64,000 nucleotides of DNA from Hymenoscyphus infarciens (taxonomy: Eukaryota > Ascomycota > Leotiomycetes > Helotiales > Helotiaceae). This document shows positions 1 to 11,509 of this stretch, piece by piece (the first letter of the stretch is position 1; each line of letters starts with the position of its first letter). The notes under the pieces are model-generated. The model made no database searches and was not told the origin of the DNA. It saw nothing but the letters and a program-made list of their open reading frames with translations. Location: positions 91,534-155,533 of the forward strand of contig LLCB01000128.1 of assembly GCA_001414345.1 (NCBI GenBank), given 5' to 3'. A program made the position numbers and the translations under genes.

Positions 1-2100
1 AAGTATACCTAAGACTAGGCTACTTACTACCTAAGCTTAAAGGCTCTAGATTTATAAAGCTATCTAACGATTTAGAAAATAATATTCTAGTACTTCGTTA
101 AAATAAAGAAGTAATACCTCTATCTACTCTACTATTACTATCAAAGCCTATAATCGTTATATATCGTAATCTAGCTATACCTACTACTATAAGAGTATTA
201 AGGTTATATATATGTTAAAGGTTATAACCCTCTATAGACGACGATAGCTCTAACCTTAGTAGTTCTAGAACCTTACTAGATAATATAGCGGACTATATAG
301 ACGATTATAGCTTTTAACTAGTACTCTTATCTAATCTACTATTATTCGCTCTTATCTACTAGTTAATTAATAAGTTATAGTTTATAGTAGTACTACTAGC
401 CTAGGTATAATATAACGTTTTTAAACTATAAATATATAAATAAGCCTACGCTTACACTAAAGCTAAGAAATAGATAGAAGCTAAAAATAAGGAAGTAGAC
501 TCTATTAAGGAAAATAATACTTAGAAGGTAGTAGATAGACTAGTAAACTAAAAAGTCCTTATAAGTAGATAGGTTTATAAACTTAAAATAGGCGATAAAG
601 GCTAGGTTACCTAGTATAAGGCCTACTAGGTAGTCTATGGTTTTAAATAAGAAGAGGGTATTAACTTTAATAAAACTTTTACTACTATTATAAAGCTAAT
701 AAGCTATAAACTTATCTTTGTAATTACTATTACTTTAAACTAGGAAATTAAATAGATAAATGTTAAAACTGCCTTTTTATATAGTAATATTAAAGAAGAG
801 GTCTATATAGAACTCCTAAATAGTAGAGGGGATAGTACTAAAGTCTATAAACTTAAAAAAGTACTTTATAGATTAAAATAAGCTTTTAAAGTCTAGTATA
901 ATACTCTTTATAGCTTTTTAAAAACGCTTAGCTTTAAACTACTTAATATAGATACTAGAGTCTTCTATTATAAAGATATTATTATTATAGCCTATGTTAA
1001 CGACCTCCTTATTACTAGTAGCTTAATAAAAGAAATCGATAAAATTAAGATAGTACTTAGTTAATAATTTAAAATATTTAATCTTAGACTAGTAGTCTTC
1101 TATCTTAGAATAATAATAACTTATAATAGAAGGTAATATACTCTTTAGTTAGAATAATACGCCTATATTAAAAAAATACTTTGTAACTTTAATATACTTA
1201 AAGCTAAGATATGTTATATACTAATAGAAGTAAATAATTATCTTATAAGTGCCTTTAAAGACTATAAAGCGTTAAAGACCTTTAAACGTTAATATTAGTC
1301 TATAATAGGCTTACTTATATATACTATACTTAGTACTTGACTAGATATTACCTACTTTATATCTATTATAAGTAGATTCTTATCTAATCTAACTAATAAA
1401 TATTAGATAGTAGTAAAACGAATTATATATTATCTTAAAAGTACTATAAACTATAACTTAGTGTTTTAAGATAAGCTTAAGAGACTTATAGGCTATTTAG
1501 ATACTAACTAGGCTAGATATTATAAAACTAGATAATCTACTTCTAGATACCTCTTTAATATTAGTAGTAGTGCTATCTTATAGTTATCTAAAAGATAGGC
1601 TATAGTCTTACTATTCTTATATAAAGTAGAACTTAAGAAGGAGATAAATACTATAAACAAAGCTATTTAGCTATAACGTTTCCTAGACTAGCTTATCTTA
1701 GAAATTAAACTAAGAGTTACTATAGTAATCCTCTATAATAATTAAGAGGCTATAATACTTATAAAAAACCCTATCTATTATAACTATACTAAGTATATTA
1801 CTACCTAAGATACTAAGGTTAAAGAAGTATAAGCTAAAAGATATATAAACCTTATATTTATTAGTATAAAAGAGTAAGTAGTAGATAGACTTATAAAACC
1901 TCTTTTTAAGAATGCTTTTAAGAAGTTTTAATTCTTAATAAGTATTAAGAAGAGAGGTGTCTAAAAGCTTAGTAGAGTACTACTATTACTCTATACTTAC
2001 TTAAAATACTATAGAGTTATATCTAATACTTTAAAGAAAATAAAGGAAGGTTATATAATATACTCTTTATATTTATACTATTATATCTTTAGATATTAAA
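1..2100 (+). mobile_element. RIP-degraded Ty1/copia retrotransposon (pol 3' part)
   Basis: This is a very AT-rich block in which the reverse transcriptase and RNase H of a Ty1/copia polyprotein can still be read on the + strand, full of TAA/TAG codons. At about 597-800 the translation follows the copia pattern of KAR, V-x-GFK, EGINFN-TF and MDVKTAFLY-type residues, here read as INVKTAFLY. At about 836-900 it reads KVYKLKKVLYRLK, and at 990-1019 AYVNDLLITS, which corresponds to the YVDD catalytic box with D changed to N. RNase H-like GYLDTN and STSRYLFN follow at about 1488-1560. Many stops sit where copia has Gln (CAA/CAG to TAA/TAG), as expected of RIP. A purine tract at 1947-1957 followed by TGTC at 1958 is a plausible polypurine tract and start of the 3' LTR. 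The 5' part (integrase, gag) lies outside the window or is unreadable, and the right end is not defined. Non-functional. Confidence 0.85.
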
Positions 2101-4160
2101 GAATATATCTAGTACTTAAAAAACGTTTTTTATTATAGTTTTTAAAAGTTATATAACTATATAGTATAAATTATAGAAGGAGATTATATTACTAAGACTA
2201 ACGATTTATATTACGTAGTTAGCTACCTAGCGCCCTAGCTACTATACTAACTATTTATATATATCTAATACTTAAATATTTTATAATTAAACTCTCTTTA
2301 TTATCTATAAATTATCTTTTTTAGATACTTATCTTACTTAAAAAATATTAAATACTAGAATCGCCTTTAGTATAACTCTTAAGAAGTTAAAAGCTATTAC
2401 TCTTTTAAAAGAACTCTTTTTTAAATTCGTAGATATTAATACTTAATATCTAAAACTCCTATTATCTAGAAGTCTAAAGACTAACTCTACTAGTTATAAT
2501 ATCTAGTATTACTTGTCTAAGATTAATAGTACTTATAATAGAGTATACTTATTTTACTAGATTATATAATACTCTATTATCTATTATATAAAGTAGGAAA
2601 AGGTAAACTAGTGAGATAATATAAATAAGTACTACCTACTATTTAAATGCTTCTTATATATTTTTAGTCTAGACTAAATTAAGTTCTAAGATATAATTAT
2701 TATACTTATAGTTACTTAGATAGAAACCTAGGTTAAAATAAATCGGTTATAATATCTTACTATACTATAGTATACCTAGGTTATAGTTATTAAACGAAAA
2801 CTCCTTATAAGTCTATAACTTCTTATTCTAGACGCTAATACTAAAGTCGAGTATTAAGATACTAATATCGTCTCTTTTATAAGTCTACTTAGTATATAAA
2901 GAAAATTTATTAACTATTTATAAAAGAATAGAGGTATAAGAAACCTTAATATTTAGATTAGTAGAGAAGGTAATACTAACCTAGTTAGAAGATATCTAGC
3001 TATCTTAAGTCACTTTATTTAGGACCTCGCTAATAACTAGGACTACTCTAAATAGTAGCTTTAGAGTCTTAGTTATCTTAAAGCTGCTAGTTTTAAATAG
3101 GTTACTCTTAGTACTCGAATTAACTCTTACGACTATACTCTCTCTATTAGAGTACTAATAAATAAAGTTATTAATCTCTATTCTTAAAAGCTTTTAAAAA
3201 GAAGAAAACCTATTCTAGTAGACCTAGCCTAGGATAACTCTAAGAGTGAATAGGCCTCTAACGACTACTCTAGGTATAAGAGTACTAATTTAGACGATAT
3301 TAAAGATAAGGATATAGAACCTATGAGAGTAGTAGAAGTTATAGAAGTAGTAGAACCTATAGGAGATATATTACTATCTACTATATAAAGTCTTAAAATT
3401 AAGCTATCTCTAAAACGTCGTTGTCTTAATACTTTACTACTCTTACTATACTAGGTATCTGCTATACTCTCTAAAGAAGCCTTTTAGATACTACTCTAAC
3501 TCTTACTAACGAGGCCTACTAATATTATATATACTAAGTATAGAGGACTCTTAATTGAACGTTTTACTAGTATATAAAGACGTATTAAAACTAATAGTAC
3601 TAAGTATCTACTTAGTATTAATCGATTAATTAAAGTTAAAGTTAAGCCTAGTACTAATATATTTAAAGGATAAGATAAGAACGTAAAGTGTAAGCGACTT
3701 CTTATATATTTAAGAGAGTATATTAAGAATTAACTAGACTAGCTAATAGATTTCTACTATATTCTAGATAACTACGACTATATAAATAATATAAGTATAA
3801 GAGGAGATACTATACTAGGTAACTTAACTATAGGAGGCGTCTTAGTATATACTATAGATATAGAAGAAGAGGACGAAGTTAATACTTTAAATTAACTTCT
3901 TAAAGGAATCTAATTAGTCTTCTTACTTATATATTCTTCCTTAGCTTTTTATCTTTTAAAGGTTTTTAGCTAAAGGTTTATTAAAGTATATTAGTATTAT
4001 AATCTAGGAGTGTTTAGATTAAGTAGGAGTATTAAACATCTATACCTATTATATAATATAGGTCTTCTTAAACCCTCTTATATATAAGTAGAGAGTAATT
4101 CCCCTCTGGAATTACTTAAGCAATATAATCATATCGAACCTCATACTATCCTTTCAACAG
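2101..4160. mobile_element. second AT-rich transposon remnant ending in an LTR-like segment
   Basis: This stretch has the same extreme AT bias and stop density as the copia block, and no open frame. I could not recognise a domain, so the class is unknown. The compositional boundary with normal DNA is sharp at about 4.10-4.16 kb. The segment 4011-4160 starts with TGTTTAG after a short purine run and ends in CAACA, and its final 60 bases are not AT-biased. This would suit a solo or 3' LTR, but no partner copy is visible in the window, so the LTR call is inference. Confidence 0.5.
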
Positions 4161-4287
4161 TTTGGAGGATCGAGCGATCAATTCTTCAAACCTACTCAGT
4201 ACAATTGCTAACATTCGAATCTTCAGTGCATTCTCCCATCCTTTCGTCCGCATATCCTAAAACTCCAATGCCTATTTTTCAAACCCA

Positions 4288-6354
4288 TCAAAGCCTACTC
4301 TCCCTTACTCCCAAACCTCCACTCATAAAAGGACCCTCATCCCGTCGTCCAAACAAAACCATCTCTCTCCCACCCCTAGACCCCCACCAAGCCACGCAAA
4401 TAGAACTACGATCAACATCCATCTCCCCACTCTCCAACAATTCCCAAAATCGAGCTTTGCAATGTTCTCTCATCCCAGGGTCCTCTATTGCATTAAGGAG
4501 ATTTGCTGATAATGGCAGCCAGTCCTCTAGTAAACCAAGTGGTAAGTTTGGTAGGGAATCGAGAAGAGTGAGGAGAAGGATAGCTTGTTCTGATAATGGT
4601 GGTGAGTCCTGGGCTTGTGCGTCTGCCTCACTTTTTATTGCTGCAGAAGGTAGGAGGGGAATAGTTGGTGCATTTAAAGCACGGTGATGTAGTAATTCAA
4701 GTAATGCTTCTGCTAAGTGAGGTTCAATGGCGGAAATTGGAGCTGGTGGTGTTGTCACTTCCATTAGCGCCTTGAATGCAAACCGGAATTGGCGAGGAGA
4801 TAGGTTTGTGGGGAAGGAATTAAATAGGGATTCCACGTAGAACGGTAGAATCTTTCCCGTTAAGGGACCGCTCTGTGGTGCAGCAAGCATCGCGAGCATA
4901 GCACTATGGGCAGCTTCAAATATTTCGAGGAGGTGAACATTTGCGGAGGGATTCAGATAAGGCGAGGCGGGGGTAAATATTAGGGATTCTGCGGTTGCGG
5001 GAGACATGATAAGTGTAAAATGTTCAACGGTATTGAGGTAGAAAAGGTCGTGATTTCGTTGCAATGGATGTGAAGGTAATTGTCCTGCTTGAGATGGATA
5101 TATGGTTCTCAAGAAATCCCTAGATTGGAGAGGAAATCGGTTGAGAATATCGATGGATGTAAGGTTGACAAAGGTATAAGCGGAGAAAGCATTTGATCCC
5201 AGGCGGGATGAAACGAAGTGTATGTTTCGGAGAGTGAGAAGACTTTTAGATGCCACCACTGGTGCTACCTGGTAGGAAGATAGGTGAGAGTTGATGACTG
5301 TTTTTGCGACGATTGCACGCAGTATTACTACAGTTGAGAACATGGCACTTTTCAGCACCTGCCACAGAACCGGGTAGGTCACCCGAAGGGTCTCGGGAGT
5401 GAGAAAAGTGGCCTCTTCTGAGGTATCAAGTTCTGACAACTTGTTTGATTCCCAGGCTGCCAATAGCTTGCCAGTAAAGACAAGTAGATGATCAAGAATT
5501 TCGATGGCCCGAGCCGGTGTTCTTGAATTCTCCACGGCATGTGCTAAAAGTCTTGATAGAGGCCCCATTGAGGACACAAGAGGTTTCGACCCAAGCTTCT
5601 GGACGCGAAGAAACGATACAGATCTCGCGGACCAGTCAAACTTTCTTCCTGGTACTTCTCTGACATCGGGATTGATTACCTCGACGAAATGTCCGTCTTC
5701 ATAACCATCGAAAGAAGTCATGGCCGTGGCCAAAGGCATTGCTAGATTATCATAGTCGAGGGATGCCCTGACATAACCTGAAAGTAGAGGGAAGGCGTGG
5801 TTTAAAGCAAGCGCGGTAGATGAGACTCCAAGCGGTCCAACATTGGCAGGTTCTCCCATCACGGCATTTGTGGATATTGCAAGAGCCTCCTCCAGTTTTA
5901 ATCGCAAAGACCGCGGGAGTCCTTGTCTATCCTGTCCTTCCATCCCCAAAAGAACCCCGGTAATTACCAGCGCATGCTGCCATCGTGACGACCGTTCATC
6001 CAAGCCCTTCAAAACCGCTGTCGCCCATTCCTCACACGACAACCCCCCGCCGAGTCTGGGTTGATAGGCATCGAACGGCTTGCTGGTTCCGCCCTCGGTT
6101 TGGTAGGTATGAATTGTGATAGCGGCCGTGTTAAACACACTGATTGTTCGGTAACTGGTTGAAAGGCCATCCACCCGGTGCCAAATGGCTGGTGCGGCGA
6201 GGAGATGCGAGGTGAGGAGGGTAATGTTTAGAGGATTCGAGAGAGTCGTGAGCAGTGACGTCGTGCTGGAGATAATTCTGCTGGTCTGCTCCGGATCGGA
6301 CGAGGGATTCTGATATGTACGAAGCACACTTGTGAGAAGGCGATCCGCCGGCAT
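4288..6354 (-). CDS. PEX8: Peroxin 8 (PEX8), intraperoxisomal import factor
   Basis: A single-exon 688-residue protein resembling fungal Pex8. Pex8 lies on the lumenal side of the peroxisomal membrane, where it links the docking complex to the RING-finger complex during matrix protein import. The protein begins MPADRLLTSVLRTYQNPS, as I recall for filamentous-fungal Pex8, is mostly helical, has no clear membrane span, and ends in Ser-Arg-Leu. That C-terminus matches the PTS1 signal expected of Pex8. The open frame continues upstream to a GTG at 6474 but has no ATG there, so I take the ATG at 6354. It is divergent from the TMEM170-like gene with only about 200 bp between starts, so the two probably share a promoter region. 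The identification rests on remembered family features and the PTS1, not on an alignment. Confidence 0.72.
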   Translation of the reverse strand: MPADRLLTSVLRTYQNPSSDPEQTSRIISSTTSLLTTLSNPLNITLLTSHLLAAPAIWHRVDGLSTSYRTISVFNTAAITIHTYQTEGGTSKPFDAYQPRLGGGLSCEEWATAVLKGLDERSSRWQHALVITGVLLGMEGQDRQGLPRSLRLKLEEALAISTNAVMGEPANVGPLGVSSTALALNHAFPLLSGYVRASLDYDNLAMPLATAMTSFDGYEDGHFVEVINPDVREVPGRKFDWSARSVSFLRVQKLGSKPLVSSMGPLSRLLAHAVENSRTPARAIEILDHLLVFTGKLLAAWESNKLSELDTSEEATFLTPETLRVTYPVLWQVLKSAMFSTVVILRAIVAKTVINSHLSSYQVAPVVASKSLLTLRNIHFVSSRLGSNAFSAYTFVNLTSIDILNRFPLQSRDFLRTIYPSQAGQLPSHPLQRNHDLFYLNTVEHFTLIMSPATAESLIFTPASPYLNPSANVHLLEIFEAAHSAMLAMLAAPQSGPLTGKILPFYVESLFNSFPTNLSPRQFRFAFKALMEVTTPPAPISAIEPHLAEALLELLHHRALNAPTIPLLPSAAIKSEADAQAQDSPPLSEQAILLLTLLDSLPNLPLGLLEDWLPLSANLLNAIEDPGMREHCKARFWELLESGEMDVDRSSICVAWWGSRGGREMVLFGRRDEGPFMSGGLGVRESRL

Positions 6355-6558
6355 ATCTTCTACCGCGGGATCATTTGCTATGATCGTGGTGGTGTTGGGT
6401 GTTGTTTGTGCTCTACAAGTCGACCTGCCCGGAAAGCTTGTTGGGCCGAGGCATTTCAGCCTTCTCTTCCACACCCGCCGTCCCTAGCCAGTCTCGAGCC
6501 AGTCAACACCACACCACGACGCGCCGCGAGGCTGGATGCCTTCAAATATCTCATCATC

Positions 6559-7122
6559 ATGGTCGTCAAGTATGTATTCTCTTGCTCTGCTACAACTTTG
6601 CTTCTGCTAACATACATAATAGTGCACGGCTTCAGAATCCTACCCCTTTGGATTACACGACTCCGTCCTTTCCGTCTCTCTACTATCCTTACCGTGCAAA
6701 ACCCGGGGAAGCAAAATATCTTTACTTTGCCTACGATATATGGCGATACACGTTACTATGGACAGTGATACAATTTGCTTTCTTTCACCTGGTGGTAGCT
6801 GGCTGGGCTGTCGTAATGCAACTGGGGAAAACCAAGCATGCGTGGAAATACGTTTGGGCCATACCGCTCTTCTACGCTCTCCTGTCTGGCATTGAAGCTG
6901 TTTTGGCAGGAAGTATCACCGGGCTAATGTCAGTACACACTTCCTGGGCACCATGTGGATATGTTTCGCAGTACGAGGGTCAATTGCTAACTTCAGCAAA
7001 GTCTCGGGGCCGTTTACAACGCGGGATATTTCGGAATGTCGACATGGATACCGTTCGTATGGTCACTTATTAACGTTTTAATTGTTATTCTCTCGTCATT
7101 CTCTATTCAGGGTGGGCTATGA
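6559..7122 (+). CDS. TMEM170-family integral membrane protein
   Basis: Three exons: 6559-6569, 6623-6932 and 6997-7122, giving 148 residues. Intron 1 (GTATGT...ATAG) falls after the fourth codon begins. Intron 2 (GTACAC...CTAACTTCAG) is in phase 0 and joins GLMS to QSLGAVYNAGYFGMS. Three hydrophobic helices are visible, about residues 55-75, 85-108 and 125-145. The last part (GAVYNAGYFGMS, then IPFVWSLINVLIVILSSF) resembles the GVYRAAGFSM...F pattern of TMEM170 proteins, small membrane proteins linked in animals to ER and nuclear-envelope shape. The role in fungi is unknown to me. The ATG is the first in frame, and the gene is head-to-head with PEX8. Splicing is inferred, but the phases agree and remove all stops. 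Confidence 0.7.
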
Positions 7123-7244
7123 GAAGCCTTTGATCAGACTCTTTCGAAATACCAAGGCCTCAGGACTAGAAGAATAGCACGAAGCCAACATTCTGGGACT
7201 GGTGTTTTCTTCCAAATCTTTTATACCAGACACCCCAATGGCTA

Positions 7245-8062
7245 CTATATTTGTCCAGCAACGCTTGCAGCTGGAATGGCCACTGCATCATCCGAAGATT
7301 TTGTAGCTAATCTTGGGTCGGGCTCTTTCGGTTCGATTTTTCGAATTATACGTGCTGGATTGCCGACTGCAAGATGAAAGTCCGGAATGTCCTTTGTAAC
7401 CACACTACCAGCCCCGATGGTACATCCTCTGCCAATGGTCTTGCCAGGCAAAACAATCACGTTTCCACCAAGCCAGCAATCTTCTCCAACAACGATGGGC
7501 GCACCATCTTCTGGCCCCTTTATGCCGTTACGCAGGAACGGGTCAAGTGGATGGCCTCCAGAATATAAGGAACAATTTGGTCCCATCATAGTTCGGGCGC
7601 CGATGGTGATTGGACAGGTGTCAATGAAGGTCGTGTTACAATTGACGTAAACACCTTTACCAAGCCTAATAGGGATGAGTTTCTGCTGATACCCTCGGTG
7701 TCTTCTGGAAAACGTACCTGACATTGAATCCATAGTCAACTTTGGTTATAGGAGCGTCAATATACGGCTCATCTTGGAGCAGTGCATCGTCTTCTTCTTC
7801 CGTTGCAGCAGGAGGCGGCAGAGGAGTATGGTCGTCAGCGATGCTAGGCACACGTCAAAATGCAACTACTCAAAATAGTGGATTTGACATACACTTTCCA
7901 CAACTCTATCAGTTCCCTCCTTGAAGCTCCATGGGCTGTGTTGAAGTTGTGGAGAGCTTGTTGTGCCTTCTTCCGTTTAGCAGCCAATGAAGGAGTAAAA
8001 GCAGTGTACATTTCTCCACGCAGCATGCGCGCTTCGTTCTCTGCGTCAGATATCTTTTCCAT
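7245..8062 (-). CDS. Maltose/galactoside-type O-acetyltransferase (hexapeptide repeat)
   Basis: Three exons on the minus strand (8062-7893, 7843-7718, 7665-7245) encode 238 residues. The N-terminus (MEKISDAENEARMLRGEMY) is the helical Mac domain found before maltose and galactoside acetyltransferases. After the introns the chain reads DYGFNVRLGKGVYVNCNTTF and DTCPITIGARTMMGPNCSLY, then several turns of left-handed beta helix ending in IGAGSVVTKDIPD and AVGNPARIIR. The His of SGGHPLD is the usual catalytic His. Such enzymes transfer acetyl from acetyl-CoA to sugar hydroxyls. An insertion of acidic residues (EEEDDALLQDEP) lies between the Mac domain and the helix. Both introns (49 and 52 nt) have GT-AG ends and restore one frame. 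The frame extends to a TTG at 8110 but the first ATG is 8062. Substrate unknown. Confidence 0.85.
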
Positions 8063-8489
8063 GGTGCCGAGACTTATGTTGTCTAAATCGGAGTTTGTAG
8101 AATCGTCCAAATTGTAAAAGTGGCTTTGCGCCCAGGGCGATACTTGTGATAAAATTATGTAAATATAAAGCTGAAACTGTTAAATGTTGCCTATATTTAA
8201 TTCGTATTTGACATCAAGAGGCTCGAAAATCAACCCACTATCCACCTCCTTTCATCTCCTTCGTTTAAAGCTCGGTAGAACTACCCCACCTTTCTACCTC
8301 GGTGTGGAACAATATTGATCCAGACTTCGAATACACAGCCTCGTCCCCCGGATTGGATTTGGTTCTAAACAAAGAGCAACAAGGTTTGGTACAGCATCCA
8401 TCTTCTCGAAGACCTTGCCTTTCTCGAATTAGTTCGATAACGCTTTAGGCCGGTCATGGAAACACACACTTTCCATACTCCCATACAAA

Positions 8490-9725
8490 ATGTCTGAGCA
8501 AGAAAGAAGCAACGCTTCGACTTCAAATGTTCGGCGTCGACGCGACCCAAATGCGCCTAAACGCAATCGCCCTGCATACCTGTGGTTTACCCACGACGAA
8601 TATGAGAAGGTTGAGCAGGAAATTCCGGGCCTTACTTTTAGTACGTTGTATCAATGCTCCCTCTGCCGCATATATTAACCTCGGATTCTAGGTCAACGAT
8701 CCCAAGAGTTCCTAACCCGCTGGAAAGCACTCACCGATGACCAACGTGCTGTTTACGTAGAAAGGGCGGCACAAGACAAGAGGAGATATGAGGAGGAGAA
8801 ATCTGTATACGATGCAGTAGAAGGGGTGGATGAGTCAGAAGAATCGTCTTCAGACGAGGAACCTATTCTTGGCTCACGGGGGCCAGCCCCTTTCAATAAA
8901 CGACCTTCGGTCTTCAATAATGGTGGAATAGGGCAAATATCGACCAATCACGACCAGGGCCCAGATCTCTTCGAACGATTGCCAGTGGAAATGACAGTCG
9001 CCCTAGACCTATGGGAGCAGAAATTCAAGCCTGGCCATGTGCGATCCCTCGCCGGGATTGCGCTGCGCGCGGGTTTGCTAGGAGGAACACTATTCAGTTC
9101 AACCATTCTCACCATATACCTGCTATATAAAGGAAACCCACTTTGGCGCGCGCCATTCTTCATCGCCAACCTCTCCCTCTTCCATTTCCTCGAATTCTAC
9201 ACCACCGCTTTTGCAAACACCGCAAACGCGGATGTTTCTTCATTCCTCCTCTCTAGTAATGGTGTTGCATATAACATCGCACATACAGGTGCTCTCACCG
9301 AATGTCTACTTTCCCACTGGCTCCTCCCATCCTCTATTTTCCCTCGGGTCATACACAACATTCTCCTCTTCGCAGGTCTAACTTTCATCCTCGTGGGTCA
9401 GGTCATCCGCACAACAGCCATCCTACAAGCTGGACCTTCTTTCACACACATCGTAGCACAAAGAAAAAAGAGCACCCACGTTCTCATTACGCAAGGTGTC
9501 TATTCAGTCTTCCGACATCCCAGTTATTTCGGATTCTTCTGGTGGGGAATAGGTACTCAATTAATGCTTGGGAATTCACTCTGTTTTCTGGCGTACTCTG
9601 TGGTGCTGTGGAGGTTTTTCGATAGGAGGATTTATGGGGAGGAATTGTTTTTGGTGAATTTCTTTGGGAAGGAGTATACTGATTATAAAGCGAGAACGCC
9701 GACGGGCATACCACTTATCAAGTGA
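8490..9725 (+). CDS. STE14: HMG-box / isoprenylcysteine carboxyl methyltransferase fusion (Ste14-like)
   Basis: Exons 8490-8640 and 8692-9725 encode 394 residues with no stop between two unrelated domains. Residues about 18-86 form an Nhp6-type HMG box (DPNAPKRNRPAYLWF; WKALTDDQRAVYVERAAQDK), followed by an acidic stretch (ESEESSSDEE, about 97-107). Residues from about 151 on are a complete Ste14/ICMT: PGHVRSLAGIALRAGLLGG, several membrane helices, and the SAM/prenyl-cysteine signature GVYSVFRHPSYFGFFWW (HPSY at 326-329), then RRIYGEELFLVNFFGKEY. ICMT methylates the prenylated C-terminal Cys of CaaX proteins (a-factor-like pheromone, Ras) in the ER membrane. The intron (GTACGT...TCTAG, 51 nt) splits the HMG box at its usual place. 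An internal ATG at 8991 would give a 244-residue protein, about the length of ordinary Ste14, so leaky or internal initiation is possible. Confidence 0.8.
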
Positions 9726-10326
9726 GATTGACTTGTTGGGGATAAGCGTGGAGGGTATGGGTAGCATAGCAGCTATATTATGGAGTTTGGAAATACCAGG
9801 GGATATCAGGGGGGGGGCGGCGCTGTATTTACAGGGTGTGAATTTTTTCTTCGGATTTTTACGTTCTCTGAATCACATTTGATTCAAATCATTATAGAAC
9901 TCGGAAATTTTGGGTTTACGGAAAAGACTGAACTTTGTCAAAGTCGTTTCAAACTCTCCTTGGGAATTGCAAGGTTGGTAATAAATATTCCACATTCCAA
10001 TCGCCACCACAAACTACAACACAATAAGTTTTTTTACATTATGTTTTTACAAGATGGGGTTATTAGTAGGTCATCAACAGATAGCCTAAATCTTTTACAA
10101 GATATTTCTACACTATAGGAGTATCAGTAGGTGACCTACAAACAGCAAACTCGTGACTATTCACAGGTTATCTGCAACGATGTTACAAGATGGAAGTATT
10201 CGTAGGCAACCTAACAATATTTACTTTTAAGCAGAGCGGGCTAATTGTAAGGGTTCTAGCGAATGTAGTCATCGTTGTAAGGTCGGGATCTCCACTGCTG
10301 GTCACCCAAACCATCTAGACAAGTGG

Positions 10327-10515
10327 CTTTACGTGTACTCGAGTACAGCTCGATCGTATGACTTTAGTACATGCGATGCCGCAAATCTGCAATAAAACCA
10401 CAACTACGACTTCGACTTGAAAAAAGTCGTAAACTTCGATACAGAGACCAGTTGATAACTGATAAATCTCCTAGTGTTTTTATTTTAAGTTTGCTATTTT
10501 TTTCTAAGGCTTGAG
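10327..10515. repeat. degenerate copy related to the MITE at 36975-37212
   Basis: The segment begins CTTTACGTGT and continues through CGATCGTATGACTTTAGTAC. It then follows the same order of words as the left two-thirds of the 37 kb MITE: TAAAACCA, TACGAC, ACTTCGATA, a CAGTTGATAACTG-like word, TTTGCTATTTTTT and AAGGCTTGA. Similarity stops after about 10515 and no right terminal repeat is visible. I read it as an old, truncated relative. Confidence 0.6.
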
Positions 10516-10689
10516 TGGTGGATAAACTGGTATTTGCTAGCTTATCTGGAGTTCGAGTTTACTCGATGTTTAGTGGCTTACCCGGTAATTGTTAGATTAC
10601 TCAAAATTTTCCTTTTAGGCCCCAAATCTCGTGATTGCTTACTCGTTATTTAACAGCTTCCTTGATAATTGTTTAAGGGCTAAAAATTA

Positions 10690-10775
10690 GTCGCTAGCTT
10701 ACTGGTTGGCTTACTCGGGTGAGAGTAAGCTGTAAGTAAGCTGTGGGTAAGCCGAGAGTAAGCTTAGGGCGAGCC
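10690..10775. repeat. short TAAGC/GCTTA-rich inverted and direct repeats
   Basis: The words GCTTAC and GTAAGC recur about seven times within 90 bp in both orientations (for example GCTTACTC followed closely by GAGTAAGC), so the segment can fold into small hairpins. More isolated GCTTAC words occur upstream to 10.57 kb. No coding potential. It may be an internal part of a decayed transposon. Confidence 0.5.
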
Positions 10776-11509
10776 CCGTGAGCCGCCAGCATGTAGACTG
10801 ACTGGTCTCCCGGTGGACAAGAATTAACTGGACGTAGAAAAATCGTAAAAATATAGGGAAAATAATAGCAGCTGCAGAGGACACTAATTGAGCAGACGAT
10901 CGAGGGTGTCAAGTTTTTACTTGGTTTGCGTTGCTTTGTAAGTGTTGTAGGCTGTCCTAGAAAAATGGAATACTTTCACCTATCTTCATTATCTGAAACC
11001 TTCAGGAAAACCACACAAAAAGCAAATATTTCCAGAAACTTGTAGACCAAGAACAATAACACAGCATCTTACATAAAAGTAGTGTAACTCCAAATCTCTT
11101 CAATGCCCAAGCGCCCCCCCAAGTTTACAGATCAAGCCTCACTCCTGTCTCGCTCATCTCCATTTGCACTCCCCCAAGTGCAATTTAATTTATCTTGTCC
11201 TTGAAGCATGCAACTATACCCGCTGCTTAATTCAATATGTTGCATTTGCATCTAGGGTCGTCGGGATCAGTTCCATTGTCAACTTCAACCATTTCATCTC
11301 CCTCCTCGGTGTCATCCTTAGGGGGCGTCTGTGTTGCCATTACAGCGCCTAACTTTTATTGGCAGTGAATATGGTGCGAGTGCCGGAATAATTACTATTG
11401 AAAATCAGAAAATCGGCTGCGGAAGTGGCTTCATCGTAGCTGCGGCTCTCATTTTGAGTTCGTCCTTGGGCACGCCGTCGTACCTATGGATGGTCAGTTG
11501 CTAGGTGTC

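Larger units (their letters stand above)
9726..11509. other. gene-poor stretch with decayed repeats
   Basis: I see no gene here. At about 10.02-10.22 kb there are short imperfect repeats of the form ACAAGAT...GTAGG(T/C)...CCTA. The decayed MITE-related segment (10327-10515) and the TAAGC-rich segment (10690-10775) are listed separately. Confidence 0.6.

Noticed and set aside
6399..6558. Open frames starting at 6399 and 6406 upstream of the TMEM170-like start
   Set aside because: They overlap the 5' end of PEX8 and its leader, show no conserved residues, and are cut by the first intron. The ATG at 6559 gives the conserved N-terminus.
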